A DNA stretch of 64,000 nucleotides from Peptostreptococcaceae bacterium (lineage in GTDB: Bacteria > Bacillota > Clostridia > Peptostreptococcales > Peptostreptococcaceae): the NCBI GenBank assembly GCA_025210335.1, contig JAOARY010000030.1, forward strand, positions 1 through 64,000, given 5' to 3'. Below the pieces are notes generated by a model. The model saw only the letters and a program-made list of their open reading frames with translations, ran no database searches and was not told the DNA's origin. This document shows, piece after piece, positions 1 through 9,347 of this stretch (position 1 is the first letter of the stretch; every line of letters starts with the position of its first letter). A program made the translations under genes and the position numbers.

Positions 1-138
1 ATATGAAGTAGAATAGTAACCCATACCTTCCGATTCTATAATATTTCCTAAAGGTATTCTAAAAAAGGCTCCCATAACTTTTACTATAAGACCTGCTATT
101 CCAAGTATCATAGCACCTTTGAATAAAGACTTTCCCAT
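1..138 (-). CDS. spoVB: SpoVB-like polysaccharide flippase (MOP superfamily), N-terminal part only
   Basis: This is the first 46 codons of a gene that runs off the left edge. The visible protein starts MGKSLFKGAMILGIAGLI and continues with RIPLGNIIESEGMGYYSTSY, the usual first membrane helix and loop of the SpoVB/MATE-like lipid-linked polysaccharide exporters. SpoVB is needed for spore cortex synthesis in Bacillus. An AGGAGG at 144-149 precedes two consecutive ATG codons (141 and 138); the second is better spaced. In Bacillus and many Clostridia spoVB lies downstream of mfd, as here, but spoVT is absent between them. A terminator for the upstream gene sits only about 25 bases before the start. 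The family call is good; the exact subfamily cannot be fixed from 46 residues. Confidence 0.75.
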   Translation of the reverse strand, partial: MGKSLFKGAMILGIAGLIVKVMGAFFRIPLGNIIESEGMGYYSTSY

Positions 139-162
139 CATTTCCTCCTAATCACTTTTCTT

Positions 163-190
163 AAAAAAAGAATAGTCTTAGACTATTCTT
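163..190 (-). terminator. Rho-independent terminator of prsA
   Basis: A perfect 10-bp stem (168-177 with 181-190) with a 3-nt loop is followed on the minus strand by a run of T (163-169). The stem includes the prsA stop codon. It should end the pth-mfd-prsA transcript and leaves almost no room for a spoVB promoter. Confidence 0.8.
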
Positions 191-1241
191 CTTTCATATT
201 TTCTTCAACTTTTACAATCTGATAATTCTTTTTTAATTCTTCTAGATTATTCATAAATTCTTGCTCTTTTAATTTAGCATTTATCATTGGTTTTACTTCA
301 TCCAATGTAGCATAATCTTCTTTTTTATCATCTAAAAGCTTAATTATATGAAAACCAAATTGACTTTCGACAACCTGTGATATTTCTCCTTTTTTATTCA
401 TAGCAAATGCAGCTTTTTCAAAGCTAGGTAACATTTTACCTCTTGGGAACCAACCCAAATCTCCACCTTTTTGCTTACTTCCTGGATCTTTAGAATATTC
501 TTTTGCTAATTTAGCAAAATCTTCTCCATTTTCAATCTTAGTCAGTAAATCATTTGCTAATACTCTATTTTTTTCTACAGCATCTGGTTCTAATGGCTCT
601 AATTCATCAGCCTCTAAATTTAACTTTGGAAGTAATATATGAGCAGCATGAACTTGTTCATATTTAAATCTTTCCTTATTTTCTTCAAAGAAAGCCATTA
701 TTTTTGATTCTGTTATATTAACATCTTTTTCAAACACATTCTTATAATTTTCAAATAACGTATCTTTTTCTAATTGTTTCTTTAAAAAATCTTGATCTAT
801 ATTATTATCTGTATAAAAAGATTTTATCTCTTTATTTGCTTCTAAACCTTTATTTAAATCTTCTAATTTTTTATTTAAGACTTCTTCTTTAACCTTATAC
901 TCTTCCTTATTTGCATAATTCGAATATATAATCTCACTTAAAATCATTTCATCCAAAACTATATCTTTTAAATACGATAAATATGTCTTACCTTCTCCAA
1001 CATCCTTAGTCCAAATATCACTACCTTGTGATAATTCAATACTAGGCTTATACATATTAACTTTTTTATTAAATTCATTTTTAGTTATTACTATTGTTTC
1101 TTGTTTGTCTTCTTCATTTTCAACTACTTTTGTAATCTTTGCAACAACATTATTCGGTGCATCACTTTTAGAGACTAAACCACATGCTGATGATGATAAA
1201 AGTATCGCAAAAATTAAAAATATATTTAAAATCTTCTTCAC
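183..1241 (-). CDS. prsA: PrsA-like lipoprotein, parvulin-type peptidyl-prolyl isomerase
   Basis: Extracytoplasmic foldase of 352 residues. The N-terminus is a lipoprotein signal with lipobox LSSSAC, so the mature protein starts at Cys20 and is lipid-anchored outside the membrane. Residues about 25-190 form the helical SurA/PrsA-type chaperone domain. Residues about 195-315 are a PpiC rotamase domain, recognisable from AAHILLP, the GGDLGWFPRGKM segment and FGFHIIKL. The family helps exported proteins fold after the Sec pathway. It lies 82 bases downstream of mfd on the same strand, the arrangement common in Clostridia (mfd, isomerase, spoVT, spoVB), although spoVT is missing. The start has an AGGTGT-like ribosome site. 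Confident. Confidence 0.9.
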   Translation of the reverse strand: MKKILNIFLIFAILLSSSACGLVSKSDAPNNVVAKITKVVENEEDKQETIVITKNEFNKKVNMYKPSIELSQGSDIWTKDVGEGKTYLSYLKDIVLDEMILSEIIYSNYANKEEYKVKEEVLNKKLEDLNKGLEANKEIKSFYTDNNIDQDFLKKQLEKDTLFENYKNVFEKDVNITESKIMAFFEENKERFKYEQVHAAHILLPKLNLEADELEPLEPDAVEKNRVLANDLLTKIENGEDFAKLAKEYSKDPGSKQKGGDLGWFPRGKMLPSFEKAAFAMNKKGEISQVVESQFGFHIIKLLDDKKEDYATLDEVKPMINAKLKEQEFMNNLEELKKNYQIVKVEENMKEE

Positions 1242-1323
1242 TTATTACACCTCACTTATTTATTCAATACGTTAATTATATAGTTTTTATTTCTATATAT
1301 CAATTCATGTAACCTTTTTGTAA

Positions 1324-4300
1324 TTATTTTTCAATTATACTCAATGTGAATTTTTCCATCTCATTAACAATATTTTCAACCAATTCATAGCCTTTATCAA
1401 ACTTTGGAACAAATCTATAATAAGGTTCAAATAATATTTTATTATCTAAATGTTTAATACTCTTTATATTTAATTTTTTAGCCATAGATTTTATATATCC
1501 TACTCTTAATAAATTAATAACAGGTAATGGTAGAGTCGAGAATCTATCTTCAATTTCTTCCTCAAGTTCATACATATCATTTTTATCTTTTATAAGTGCA
1601 ATCCTTTTATATATATCTATTTTCATTTTTTCATCTTTTATATAATTTTTAGGTATATAAGCATTTAGCTTTAAATCTATTTCTGTATCAACATCTTCTA
1701 TTATTTCTTCGCCTTTTAATTTCTTTATTGACTCGCTAAGCATCTTTACATATAAATCATAACCTATGGTTGACATATGCCCATGTTGATTAGAACCTAA
1801 AACATTTCCTGCACCACGAATTTCTAAATCTCTCATAGCAATTTTAAAACCAGAACCAAACTCGGTAAATTCCTTTATCGCTTTTAATCTTTTTTGAGAT
1901 ACTTCATTTAACACCTTATCTTTTTCATACATCAAATAAGAATAACCTTGTCTTTTAGATCTTCCAACACGACCTCTTAATTGATATAGTTGAGATAATC
2001 CCATTTTATCAGCATCATAAATTATAATAGTATTTGCATTTGATATATCCATACCAGTTTCAATTATTGTTGTACATACTAAAACATCATACTCTTTATT
2101 TAAAAAATCAACCATTATTTTTTCTAAATTCCTAGAAGTCATTTGTCCATGAGCCAACGCAACTCTAGCATCTTTTACCAATGATTTTATTTTTACAGCC
2201 ATTTTCTCAATATTTTCGACTCTATTATAAACAAAAAATACTTGACCTTTTCTGTATAACTCTCGTTCTATTGCATCAGCTATAATATCATCTTTAGATT
2301 CCACAACATATGTTAAAACTGGATGACGTTCTTCTGGAGGTTCTTCTATTGTGGATAAATCCCTTATTCCTGATAGAGACATATGCAATGTTCTAGGTAT
2401 TGGTGTAGCTGATAAAGTAAGTACATCTACAGAAGTTTTAAATTTCTTTAAACTCTCCTTATGCTTAACACCAAATCTTTGTTCTTCATCAACCACCAAA
2501 AGACCCAAATTTTTATATTTTATATCTTTTGATAATATTTTATGCGTTCCTATTATAACATCCACAAGACCTAAATTTAAATCTTCGATTATTTGTCTTT
2601 GTTCTTTTAGAGTTTTAAAACGGCTTAAAACCTCCACTCTAATAGGAAATTTTTCAAATCTATCTTTAAAATTTTCATAATGTTGTTGCGCTAATATAGT
2701 TGTTGGAACTAAAACAGCTACTTGTTTACTATCCATACATGCTTTAAAAATAGCTCTTATTGCAACTTCTGTTTTCCCATAACCTACATCACCACAAATT
2801 AATCTATCCATAACCTCTTCTTTTTCCATATCCGATTTTACTTCTTCTATCGCTTTTATCTGATCATTTGTTTCTTCAAATGGAAATAAATTTTCAAATT
2901 CTCTTTGCCAAGAAGTATCTTTGGAAAAAGCATAGCCTTTAACTTTTTCACGTTTAGAATATAATTCAATTAAATCTTTTGCCATATCTTCAATAGATTT
3001 TTTTGTCTTAGCTTTAGTCTTTTGCCATTCATTTGAGCCCATCTTATTTAATTTAACTCTTGAATGTTTTGCTCCAATATATTTTTGAACCTTATCAATT
3101 TGATCAATTGGCACATATAGTACATCGTCACCATTATACTTTAATTTCATATAATCTTTTTTTATTCCATCAAGTTTAAGTTCATCTATACCTAAATATT
3201 TACCTAAACCATGATTTTCATGAACAACATAATCATTTACTTCCAATTCTAAAAATGAATCTATTTTTTTAGCATTTTTTCTTTTTATTCTTTTTTTCTT
3301 TTTTTTATGATTTCCAAATATCTCTTTATCGGTTATAAGCAAAAATTTACCTTCCTTGTATTCAAAACCTTCAGAAATATCTGCTGTTATGACATTTATA
3401 TTATTTTTAGATTTATAAATATCTTTAACTGATGAATAAGTTATACTTTCATCCTTTAAAAACTCCTGCATATTCTTTGCTAATTCGTCTTTTGCGAAGG
3501 ATAGTACAATTTTATAATTTCTCTTTTTATAATATAAAAGCTCATCTTTTAAAAAACTTAATTTCGAATTATAATTTGAACTTTCTTTTATCTCTAAATT
3601 AACCAAATTGGCTTCATTTATTAATTTCTTATTTTTAAATAAATTTTCATATAAAATCACATTTTTATTTTCCAAAAATTCATAAAAATCAGCTTCTTTA
3701 TATAGCAAATCACCCTGAGATTTTAAAGCCCAACCTTTTTCTCTTGAATCCAAAAAGTTTTGATGGAATTCATCCAATGCTAAATTTAGTCGTTCTTTTA
3801 CTTTTTCAAAATCATTTAATATTATTAAAAAATCTTCTTCAAAATAAGAAAATAAACTTTTATCCATATCTTTATATAAATAATCTATGTAATTTTCAAG
3901 ATTCTCTATATATGAATTATTTTTTAATTTATCCAATATCAAATAAAAATCTTCATTTTTCATTTCTTTTGCTTCTTCCAATATTTTATCTTTATCATAC
4001 TCATTTGGATAAATAACTTGCCTAGTTGGCATTATTGAACATGATTTTATCTTTTCTATAGATTTTTGATTTTGTGCATCAAAATAGCGAATAGAATCTA
4101 CTTCATCATCAAACAATTCTATTCTTACAGGTTGCGAACATGGAGGATAAAAATCAATTATCCCTCCTCTTATACTAAATTGACCTATACCTTCTACTAT
4201 TTCTTCTCTTTCGTAGCCAAAAGCTATCAATTCTTTTGTTAATCCAACTAAATCTAATTGTTGTCCAATTTTGATATCTATTATACTATCCTTAAATATA

Positions 4301-4710
4301 TCCATAGGCATGTATTTTCTTAACAAACTCTCTATACTCACTATAAGTATTATATTTTCCTTTTTATAAAGCCTATATAATATATCTAAAATATTTGCAT
4401 CTTCTTTTCTATCTCTAGCTTCTAAAAAATAAAAGAATATATCTTCACTAGGTAAAAAATAAATAATATCATCTTCGATATGAGGTTTTAATTCCTCATA
4501 TCTTTTTTTTGCCTCATAATCACTTGCACATACATACAAAATTTGTTTTTTGGACTCTTTATATAAAATCTTTGTTAAAAAAGGCTTTATAGAATCTTCT
4601 AACCCACTTATATTAAGTGGGTAGTCTTTTTTATTTATATTATTAATTATTTCTTTGAACAAATTGGTATTTTTAAGATATTTAACTATACCTTTATCCA
4701 TCTTAATCAT
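1324..4710 (-). CDS. mfd: Transcription-repair coupling factor Mfd
   Basis: Full-length Mfd (1128 residues; E. coli has 1148). It removes RNA polymerase stalled at DNA lesions and recruits UvrA. Domains in order: a UvrB-homology region (about 30-250), a linker, the CarD-like RNA-polymerase interaction domain (about 470-560, with VNDYVVHENHGLGKYLGI), the RecG-like translocase with Walker A GDVGYGKTE (Lys646) and the DEEQ box (VVDEEQRFG), the helicase C domain (QLRGRVGRS), and the C-terminal TRCF domain that masks UvrA binding. The gene follows pth with 2 bases between the coding regions, so the two are co-transcribed. This is the normal Firmicutes order. Nothing looks broken. Confidence 0.97.
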   Translation of the reverse strand: MIKMDKGIVKYLKNTNLFKEIINNINKKDYPLNISGLEDSIKPFLTKILYKESKKQILYVCASDYEAKKRYEELKPHIEDDIIYFLPSEDIFFYFLEARDRKEDANILDILYRLYKKENIILIVSIESLLRKYMPMDIFKDSIIDIKIGQQLDLVGLTKELIAFGYEREEIVEGIGQFSIRGGIIDFYPPCSQPVRIELFDDEVDSIRYFDAQNQKSIEKIKSCSIMPTRQVIYPNEYDKDKILEEAKEMKNEDFYLILDKLKNNSYIENLENYIDYLYKDMDKSLFSYFEEDFLIILNDFEKVKERLNLALDEFHQNFLDSREKGWALKSQGDLLYKEADFYEFLENKNVILYENLFKNKKLINEANLVNLEIKESSNYNSKLSFLKDELLYYKKRNYKIVLSFAKDELAKNMQEFLKDESITYSSVKDIYKSKNNINVITADISEGFEYKEGKFLLITDKEIFGNHKKKKKRIKRKNAKKIDSFLELEVNDYVVHENHGLGKYLGIDELKLDGIKKDYMKLKYNGDDVLYVPIDQIDKVQKYIGAKHSRVKLNKMGSNEWQKTKAKTKKSIEDMAKDLIELYSKREKVKGYAFSKDTSWQREFENLFPFEETNDQIKAIEEVKSDMEKEEVMDRLICGDVGYGKTEVAIRAIFKACMDSKQVAVLVPTTILAQQHYENFKDRFEKFPIRVEVLSRFKTLKEQRQIIEDLNLGLVDVIIGTHKILSKDIKYKNLGLLVVDEEQRFGVKHKESLKKFKTSVDVLTLSATPIPRTLHMSLSGIRDLSTIEEPPEERHPVLTYVVESKDDIIADAIERELYRKGQVFFVYNRVENIEKMAVKIKSLVKDARVALAHGQMTSRNLEKIMVDFLNKEYDVLVCTTIIETGMDISNANTIIIYDADKMGLSQLYQLRGRVGRSKRQGYSYLMYEKDKVLNEVSQKRLKAIKEFTEFGSGFKIAMRDLEIRGAGNVLGSNQHGHMSTIGYDLYVKMLSESIKKLKGEEIIEDVDTEIDLKLNAYIPKNYIKDEKMKIDIYKRIALIKDKNDMYELEEEIEDRFSTLPLPVINLLRVGYIKSMAKKLNIKSIKHLDNKILFEPYYRFVPKFDKGYELVENIVNEMEKFTLSIIEK

Positions 4711-4712
4711 CC

Positions 4713-5279
4713 CTATCTATTATATTTATTCATCGCTTTATCTATTCCGTCACTAATTATCATATCTAATGCATCTTTAAAATCTTTTATATTTTCATTT
4801 ACTAATTTTCTTTCATCAGTAGTAAATTTACCTAAAACATAATCAGCTAAATCATAATCTTTAAAAGGTGGTTTTCCTATACCTATTCTAACTCTAGGGA
4901 AATTATCTGTTTGAATTTGATATATTATAGATTTCATCCCATTATGCGTTCCTGCACTACCTTTTTTTCTAATCTTAGTTTTTCCAACTTCAAAATCTAT
5001 ATCGTCATAAACAACTATTAAATTGGTGCTATCTACATCTTTATAAAAATTAAGTATCTCTCTTACACTTTCTCCACTTAAATTCATATAAGTTTGAGGT
5101 TTTACAAGCATCACTTTTTGACCATTTATATTTTTTTCCCCTATTACAGCTTTAAACTTTAACTTATTCATTGTAATACCATATTCACTGGCTACATAAT
5201 CTATAAAATCAAATCCTACATTATGTCTTGTATTATCATATTTCTTTCCTGGATTACCCAGTCCCACTACTATATACAT
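4713..5279 (-). CDS. pth: Peptidyl-tRNA hydrolase
   Basis: 188-residue cytoplasmic enzyme that frees tRNA from drop-off peptidyl-tRNA. The sequence shows the Pth hallmarks [19 protein letters not shown] (catalytic His19), [13 protein letters not shown] and the [10 protein letters not shown] loop with its conserved Asp. Length is typical. It is the first gene of the pth-mfd unit; mfd starts 3 bases after its stop. A strong hairpin between prs and pth (5349-5396) separates it from prs, so it probably has its own promoter in 5280-5348. The Bacillus gene ctc, usually between prs and pth, is absent. Confidence 0.96.
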   Translation of the reverse strand: MYIVVGLGNPGKKYDNTRHNVGFDFIDYVASEYGITMNKLKFKAVIGEKNINGQKVMLVKPQTYMNLSGESVREILNFYKDVDSTNLIVVYDDIDFEVGKTKIRKKGSAGTHNGMKSIIYQIQTDNFPRVRIGIGKPPFKDYDLADYVLGKFTTDERKLVNENIKDFKDALDMIISDGIDKAMNKYNR

Positions 5280-5348
5280 CTATATCTTCCTTTCTTCTTT
5301 ACAAAAACTAATTAAAATACTTAATCTATTATACAAGAGTTTTAAAAA

Positions 5349-5396
5349 AAATAAAATTAAAAAAGAAGGGCAACCCCTTCTTTTTTAATTTTATTT
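5349..5396 (-). terminator. Terminator after prs
   Basis: A perfect 22-bp stem (5349-5370 with 5375-5396) closes a 4-nt loop. The core is GAAGGG/CCCTTC and the flanks are A and T tracts, so it is symmetric and could work on either strand. By position it ends the glmU-prs transcript. Confidence 0.88.
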
Positions 5397-5404
5397 ATCT
5401 TTTA

Positions 5405-6349
5405 TTAGAATAATTCACTAACAGAACCATTTGAGAATATTTTTTCAATAGCATCAGCTAAAATTGGTGCAACTGATTCTACTTTGATCTTATCAATCTT
5501 TTTATCCTCTTCTAAGTTTATAGTATCTAACACTAATAATTCTTTAATTTGAGAGTTTTGAATTCTTTCTATCGCTGGACCAGATAAAACTGGATGAGTA
5601 CAACAAGCATAAACTTCTTTTGCTCCTCTTTCTTTTAACGCATTAGCAGCATTTGTTATAGTTCCTGCTGTATCAATCATATCATCTATTAAGATAACAT
5701 TCTTACCTTCGATATCTCCAATTATATTCATAACTTCAGAAACATTAGCCTTAGGTCTTCTCTTATCAATTATTGCTATTGGTGCATCTAAGTGATTAGC
5801 AAAGTTTCTAGCTCTTGTAACACTACCTAAATCAGGTGATACAACAACTAAATCTTCAAGTGCTAATTTCTTATAGTATTTTGCAAGTATAGGTACTCCA
5901 AGTAAATGATCTACTGGGATATTAAAATATCCTTGTATTTGTGCTGCATGTAAATCCATAGTTAATACTCTAGAAGCACCAGCGGCAGTAAGTAAATCTG
6001 CAACTAATTTAGCTGTAATTGGATCTCTTGCCTTAGCTTTTCTATCTTGTCTAGCATAACCGTAGTATGGTATAACAGTTATTATTCTACCAGCTGAAGC
6101 TCTTTTTAAAGCATCAATCATTATTAGTAATTCCATTAAATTTTCATTAACTGGATTACAAGTAGATTGTATTATAAATACGTCTCTACCTCTTACTGTT
6201 TCATTGATATTTACTGATATTTCACCATCACTGAATGTTGTAACCAAAGCATTTCCAACCTTATGTCTTAGGTTTTCTGCTATTTTTTGTGCTAATTGCG
6301 GATGAGAATTTCCAGCAAAAATTTTCATTTCTTTGCCTATGTAATTCAT
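5405..6349 (-). CDS. prs: Ribose-phosphate pyrophosphokinase
   Basis: PRPP synthetase, 314 residues from the chosen start. It makes 5-phosphoribosyl-1-diphosphate from ribose 5-phosphate and ATP for nucleotide, His, Trp and NAD synthesis. Motifs: the flexible loop region with [13 protein letters not shown], the divalent cation site [15 protein letters not shown], and the PRPP loop [14 protein letters not shown]. The longer reading frame reaches 6403, but the AGGAGG at about 6360-6365 points to the ATG at 6347-6349 ([14 protein letters not shown]), matching the normal family N-terminus. It lies 71 bases behind glmU with no terminator between, as in Bacillus. PRPP is also the ligand of PurR, encoded nearby. 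Confidence 0.96.
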   Translation of the reverse strand: MNYIGKEMKIFAGNSHPQLAQKIAENLRHKVGNALVTTFSDGEISVNINETVRGRDVFIIQSTCNPVNENLMELLIMIDALKRASAGRIITVIPYYGYARQDRKAKARDPITAKLVADLLTAAGASRVLTMDLHAAQIQGYFNIPVDHLLGVPILAKYYKKLALEDLVVVSPDLGSVTRARNFANHLDAPIAIIDKRRPKANVSEVMNIIGDIEGKNVILIDDMIDTAGTITNAANALKERGAKEVYACCTHPVLSGPAIERIQNSQIKELLVLDTINLEEDKKIDKIKVESVAPILADAIEKIFSNGSVSELF

Positions 6350-6420
6350 TATTATGAATCCTCCTAAATTTGATTTTAATAAAATATACAAATGAAATTT
6401 CAATAAATTTCATGAACAAA

Positions 6421-7773
6421 CTAATTTTTTTTCCAATTATCCTTATTAACCTGTCTAGCTCTTGCAATTGCTAAATTATTTTTTGGCACATCATCTGTTA
6501 TTGTAGAACCTGCTGCAATATAAGAATTTTCTTCTACTTTAACTGGCGCTATTAAATTTGTATTACAACCAATAAAGCTATTATCTTCAACAGTAGTTCT
6601 AAATTTATTTTTACCATCATAGTTTACAAATACAACTCCACAACCTAAGTTTATGCCTTTACCTAAATTTGCATCGCCTATATAAGTTAAATGCGATGCT
6701 TTTGTATTATCATCTATATTAGAGTTCTTAACTTCTACAAAATCACCAATTTTGACATTCTTTCCAATATTACAATTTGGTCTTATATATGCATAAGGAC
6801 CTACTGTAGTATTTGAATCTATATTAGATTCTAAAACTGTTGAATTTTCAATTTTTACATCATCTGATATTCTTGAATCAATTATCTTAGAATTTGCTCC
6901 TATAATACAATCATCACCAATAACTGTGTTTCCCTTTAATATTACATTTGGTTCTATTATTGTATCCATACCTATTTTAACATCTAAATCTATATAAGTC
7001 GAAGTAGTATCAACTATAATAACACCTTCAAGCATATGATTTTCATTTATTTTTCTTCTCATAATCTCATTTGCTTTTGATAAATCCAATTTTGAATTGA
7101 CACCCATAATTTCTTCTATTAAAGCCCCACTAAAAGCTCCTACTGATTTACCATCATTTTTTATTAATTCTAATGTATCAGTTAAATAATACTCTCCTTG
7201 AGCATTATTATTGTCTATTTTATCTAATGCTATTTTTAAATCCAGTCCATCAAAAATATATATTCCTGAATTTATTTCTTTTACTAATAGTTCTTCCATT
7301 GATGCATCTTTTTGTTCTACTATTTTTAGTAGATTATTTTTATCATCTCTTATAATTCTACCATAACCATTAGAATTTTCCACTATACATGTAAGAACTG
7401 TTGCTTTATATGAGTTTTTATTATGATAATCTAAAAGATTTTTTAATGTTTCTTCGTTTAAAAGAGGTGTATCACCACAAAGAATCATTATTTTATCATC
7501 ATCATTAATAAAATCTTTACACATCATAACGGCGTGACCAGTTCCTAATCTTTCTTTTTGTTCTGCAATCTTTATATCATTATCTAAAGCTTTTAAAACC
7601 TCATCTTTCATATGACCTGTTATTACAATAGTTTCTTTTGAACCTGCTAATTTAGAAACATCAATTATATGATTCACCATTGGCTTTCCGCAAACTTCAT
7701 GTAATACTTTAGCCTTTTTTGATTTCATTCTTGTTCCTTTTCCAGCTGCAAGAATTATAGTTTTAAAACTCAT
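6421..7773 (-). CDS. glmU: Bifunctional GlmU: N-acetylglucosamine-1-phosphate uridyltransferase / glucosamine-1-phosphate acetyltransferase
   Basis: Makes UDP-N-acetylglucosamine for peptidoglycan in two steps. The N-terminal uridyltransferase domain (about 1-230) has LAAGKGTRM and LCGDTPLL. The C-terminal acetyltransferase is a left-handed beta helix (about 250-440), seen as hexad repeats such as VILKGNTVIGDDCIIGANSK, with YIRPN, VNYDG and the RARQ end. The start at 7773 (MSFKTIILAAGKG) is preferred over the upstream ATG at 7800 because GAGGTG sits six bases before it. 450 residues, normal for the family. It is the first gene of the glmU-prs unit; a terminator lies between spoVG and this gene. 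Confidence 0.96.
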   Translation of the reverse strand: MSFKTIILAAGKGTRMKSKKAKVLHEVCGKPMVNHIIDVSKLAGSKETIVITGHMKDEVLKALDNDIKIAEQKERLGTGHAVMMCKDFINDDDKIMILCGDTPLLNEETLKNLLDYHNKNSYKATVLTCIVENSNGYGRIIRDDKNNLLKIVEQKDASMEELLVKEINSGIYIFDGLDLKIALDKIDNNNAQGEYYLTDTLELIKNDGKSVGAFSGALIEEIMGVNSKLDLSKANEIMRRKINENHMLEGVIIVDTTSTYIDLDVKIGMDTIIEPNVILKGNTVIGDDCIIGANSKIIDSRISDDVKIENSTVLESNIDSNTTVGPYAYIRPNCNIGKNVKIGDFVEVKNSNIDDNTKASHLTYIGDANLGKGINLGCGVVFVNYDGKNKFRTTVEDNSFIGCNTNLIAPVKVEENSYIAAGSTITDDVPKNNLAIARARQVNKDNWKKN

Positions 7774-7902
7774 AGTTTTCACCTCTTTTATAATTTTCAT
7801 TAAATACTATATCATTTTTTTTATAAATTGTATACATATAAAGAAGAAAAAGCTTAAATAATACTCATATATAAATTATATGATATATTAAATAATTGCA
7901 AT

Positions 7903-7929
7903 AAAAAAACCCGTCTAAATCAGACGGGT
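7903..7929 (-). terminator. Terminator of spoVG
   Basis: An 8-bp GC-containing stem (7909-7916 with 7922-7929, ACCCGTCT/AGACGGGT) with a 5-nt loop is followed on the minus strand by a T run (7903-7909). It starts directly after the spoVG stop codon. Confidence 0.9.
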
Positions 7930-8232
7930 CTAAATTTGTTCTTCTACTGTTTCATTTGAAGGTTCATTATTTCCATTTTCTAATTCTTCTTTATAAGCAT
8001 CTAGAACCTGATCTTGAATTAACTTTCTCGTATCCGAATTAATAGGATGTGCAATATCTCTAAATTCACCTTCTGCAACTTTTCTACTTGGCATTGCAAT
8101 AAAAAGTCCATTTTGGCCATCTATAATTTTAATATCATGCACTACAAAAGCATTGTCAAATGTAACTGAAACTATGCCTCTCATCTTCCCATCATCCGTG
8201 ATTTTTCTAATTCTAACGTCTGTAACTTCCAA
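7930..8232 (-). CDS. spoVG: Septation / sporulation regulator SpoVG
   Basis: Small site-specific nucleic-acid-binding protein, 100 residues. The sequence [11 protein letters not shown], the segment [20 protein letters not shown] and [15 protein letters not shown] match Bacillus SpoVG almost block for block. The frame is open to a GTG at 8241, but AGGAG lies seven bases before the TTG at 8230-8232 and that start reproduces the family N-terminus. In Bacillus it is transcribed by sigma-H and affects asymmetric septation, cortex formation and several exoproducts. It sits between purR and glmU, the ancestral order; yabJ is missing. It is probably monocistronic because of the terminator directly after it. 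Confidence 0.96.
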   Translation of the reverse strand: MEVTDVRIRKITDDGKMRGIVSVTFDNAFVVHDIKIIDGQNGLFIAMPSRKVAEGEFRDIAHPINSDTRKLIQDQVLDAYKEELENGNNEPSNETVEEQI

Positions 8233-8365
8233 AGTCTTCACTCCTTTTAAGCATTTCTTTCATTTAGTAACATCAGTCCTCAAATAGATATATACCTATT
8301 AGCTGAAGCTTTTAAACAATTTTTATGAACAAAAGGAGTTCTTTATTAAATTTTTTTACTTTTTA

Positions 8366-9193
8366 TTAAGAAAATAAATCTATTACCTTTTTATTTGGAA
8401 ATACATTTATCTTTCCAGTCTCTTCATCGACATTTGCAAGTTCTAATAAGGAAATGTAATCGTCTATTAATTTTCTACTTGGTTCCATTGTTGATATCAA
8501 AATACCTTTAGCTATAACCTCTGCTTTAAATTCTTTCATAAGAGCTTCCATACCTCTTAGTGTACCTCCACCTCTCATAAAATCATCTATTAAAACAACT
8601 TTAGAGCCTTCTTCTAATGCCCTTCTAGGAAGAGTCATCGTTTGAACCAAATTCTTTGATCCTGATACATAAGTTATACTCATTGAAGATCCTTCTGAAA
8701 TCCTCGCATTTTTTCTAATTATAACAAGAGGTAAATTCATAGCTTTTGCAGTTGCTAATGCTATTGGTATACCTTTTGTTTCCATGGTTACTACATAATC
8801 AGCTTTTTCATAATTCAAGCATGATGCAAAGACTTTACCAACTTTAAATGCAATTTGTGGATTGTATAATATGTCTACTAAATATAAAAATCCACCAGGC
8901 AATATTCTCTTTGTATCTTTTAAATTCTCACATAATTCTACCAAAAATTCTTTATTTTCAACTTTTGATATTTGTGGTATATATTTAACTCCACCAGCAG
9001 CACCAGATATTGTTATAACCTTTCCAAGCGAAAGTTTCTCAAAAACATTTTTTACAACTAATATATCTTCACTTATAGTGGATTTTGCAGCATTAAATTT
9101 CTCAGTGAAATAACTTAGAGTAAAAATTTTATTGGGATTATCTGATAAAATTTTTACTATTGCTCCAATTCTTTCATTTCTTTTAAACTTCAT
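8366..9193 (-). CDS. purR: Pur operon repressor PurR
   Basis: Purine-sensing repressor of 275 residues. It has an N-terminal winged helix (about 1-75, MKFKRNERIGAIVKIL) and a phosphoribosyltransferase-like effector domain (about 75-275). The segments GAAGGVKYIPQ, RILPGGFLYL and the PRPP loop VVLIDDFMRGGGTL are diagnostic. In Bacillus, PRPP binding releases it from PurBox DNA, so it reads purine status. AAGGTGG in front of the ATG at 9191-9193 decides the start over the GTG at 9205. It diverges from murC across 154 bases. spoVG follows 133 bases downstream. Confidence 0.96.
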   Translation of the reverse strand: MKFKRNERIGAIVKILSDNPNKIFTLSYFTEKFNAAKSTISEDILVVKNVFEKLSLGKVITISGAAGGVKYIPQISKVENKEFLVELCENLKDTKRILPGGFLYLVDILYNPQIAFKVGKVFASCLNYEKADYVVTMETKGIPIALATAKAMNLPLVIIRKNARISEGSSMSITYVSGSKNLVQTMTLPRRALEEGSKVVLIDDFMRGGGTLRGMEALMKEFKAEVIAKGILISTMEPSRKLIDDYISLLELANVDEETGKINVFPNKKVIDLFS

Positions 9194-9250
9194 AAAATCC
9201 CCCACCTTAATTTTTATAAAACAATTATGTAAATTTGCGACTTTATCTTA

Positions 9251-9259
9251 TGTTATAAT
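9251..9259 (+). promoter_or_regulatory. Candidate extended -10 element for murC
   Basis: TGTTATAAT gives a perfect -10 hexamer (9254-9259) with an upstream TG. No good -35 hexamer lies at 16-18 bases, which is normal for extended -10 promoters. It lies about 90 bases before the murC start. Confidence 0.45.
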
Positions 9260-9347
9260 AACTTTATGTTTAGCTTTTCCATTATATACGAAAATTAAGA
9301 CTAATTCAAGAGCTAAACGTTCAGATTTTTATAGGAGGTATTTCACA

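Noticed and set aside
2351-2680. Plus-strand frame of 109 codons within mfd.
   Set aside because: Antisense shadow of a conserved gene, no ribosome site and no recognisable protein.
9194-9347. A PurBox pair between purR and murC.
   Set aside because: CGAA-like bits occur near 9289 and 9319, but they do not form the spaced inverted pair expected for PurR sites.
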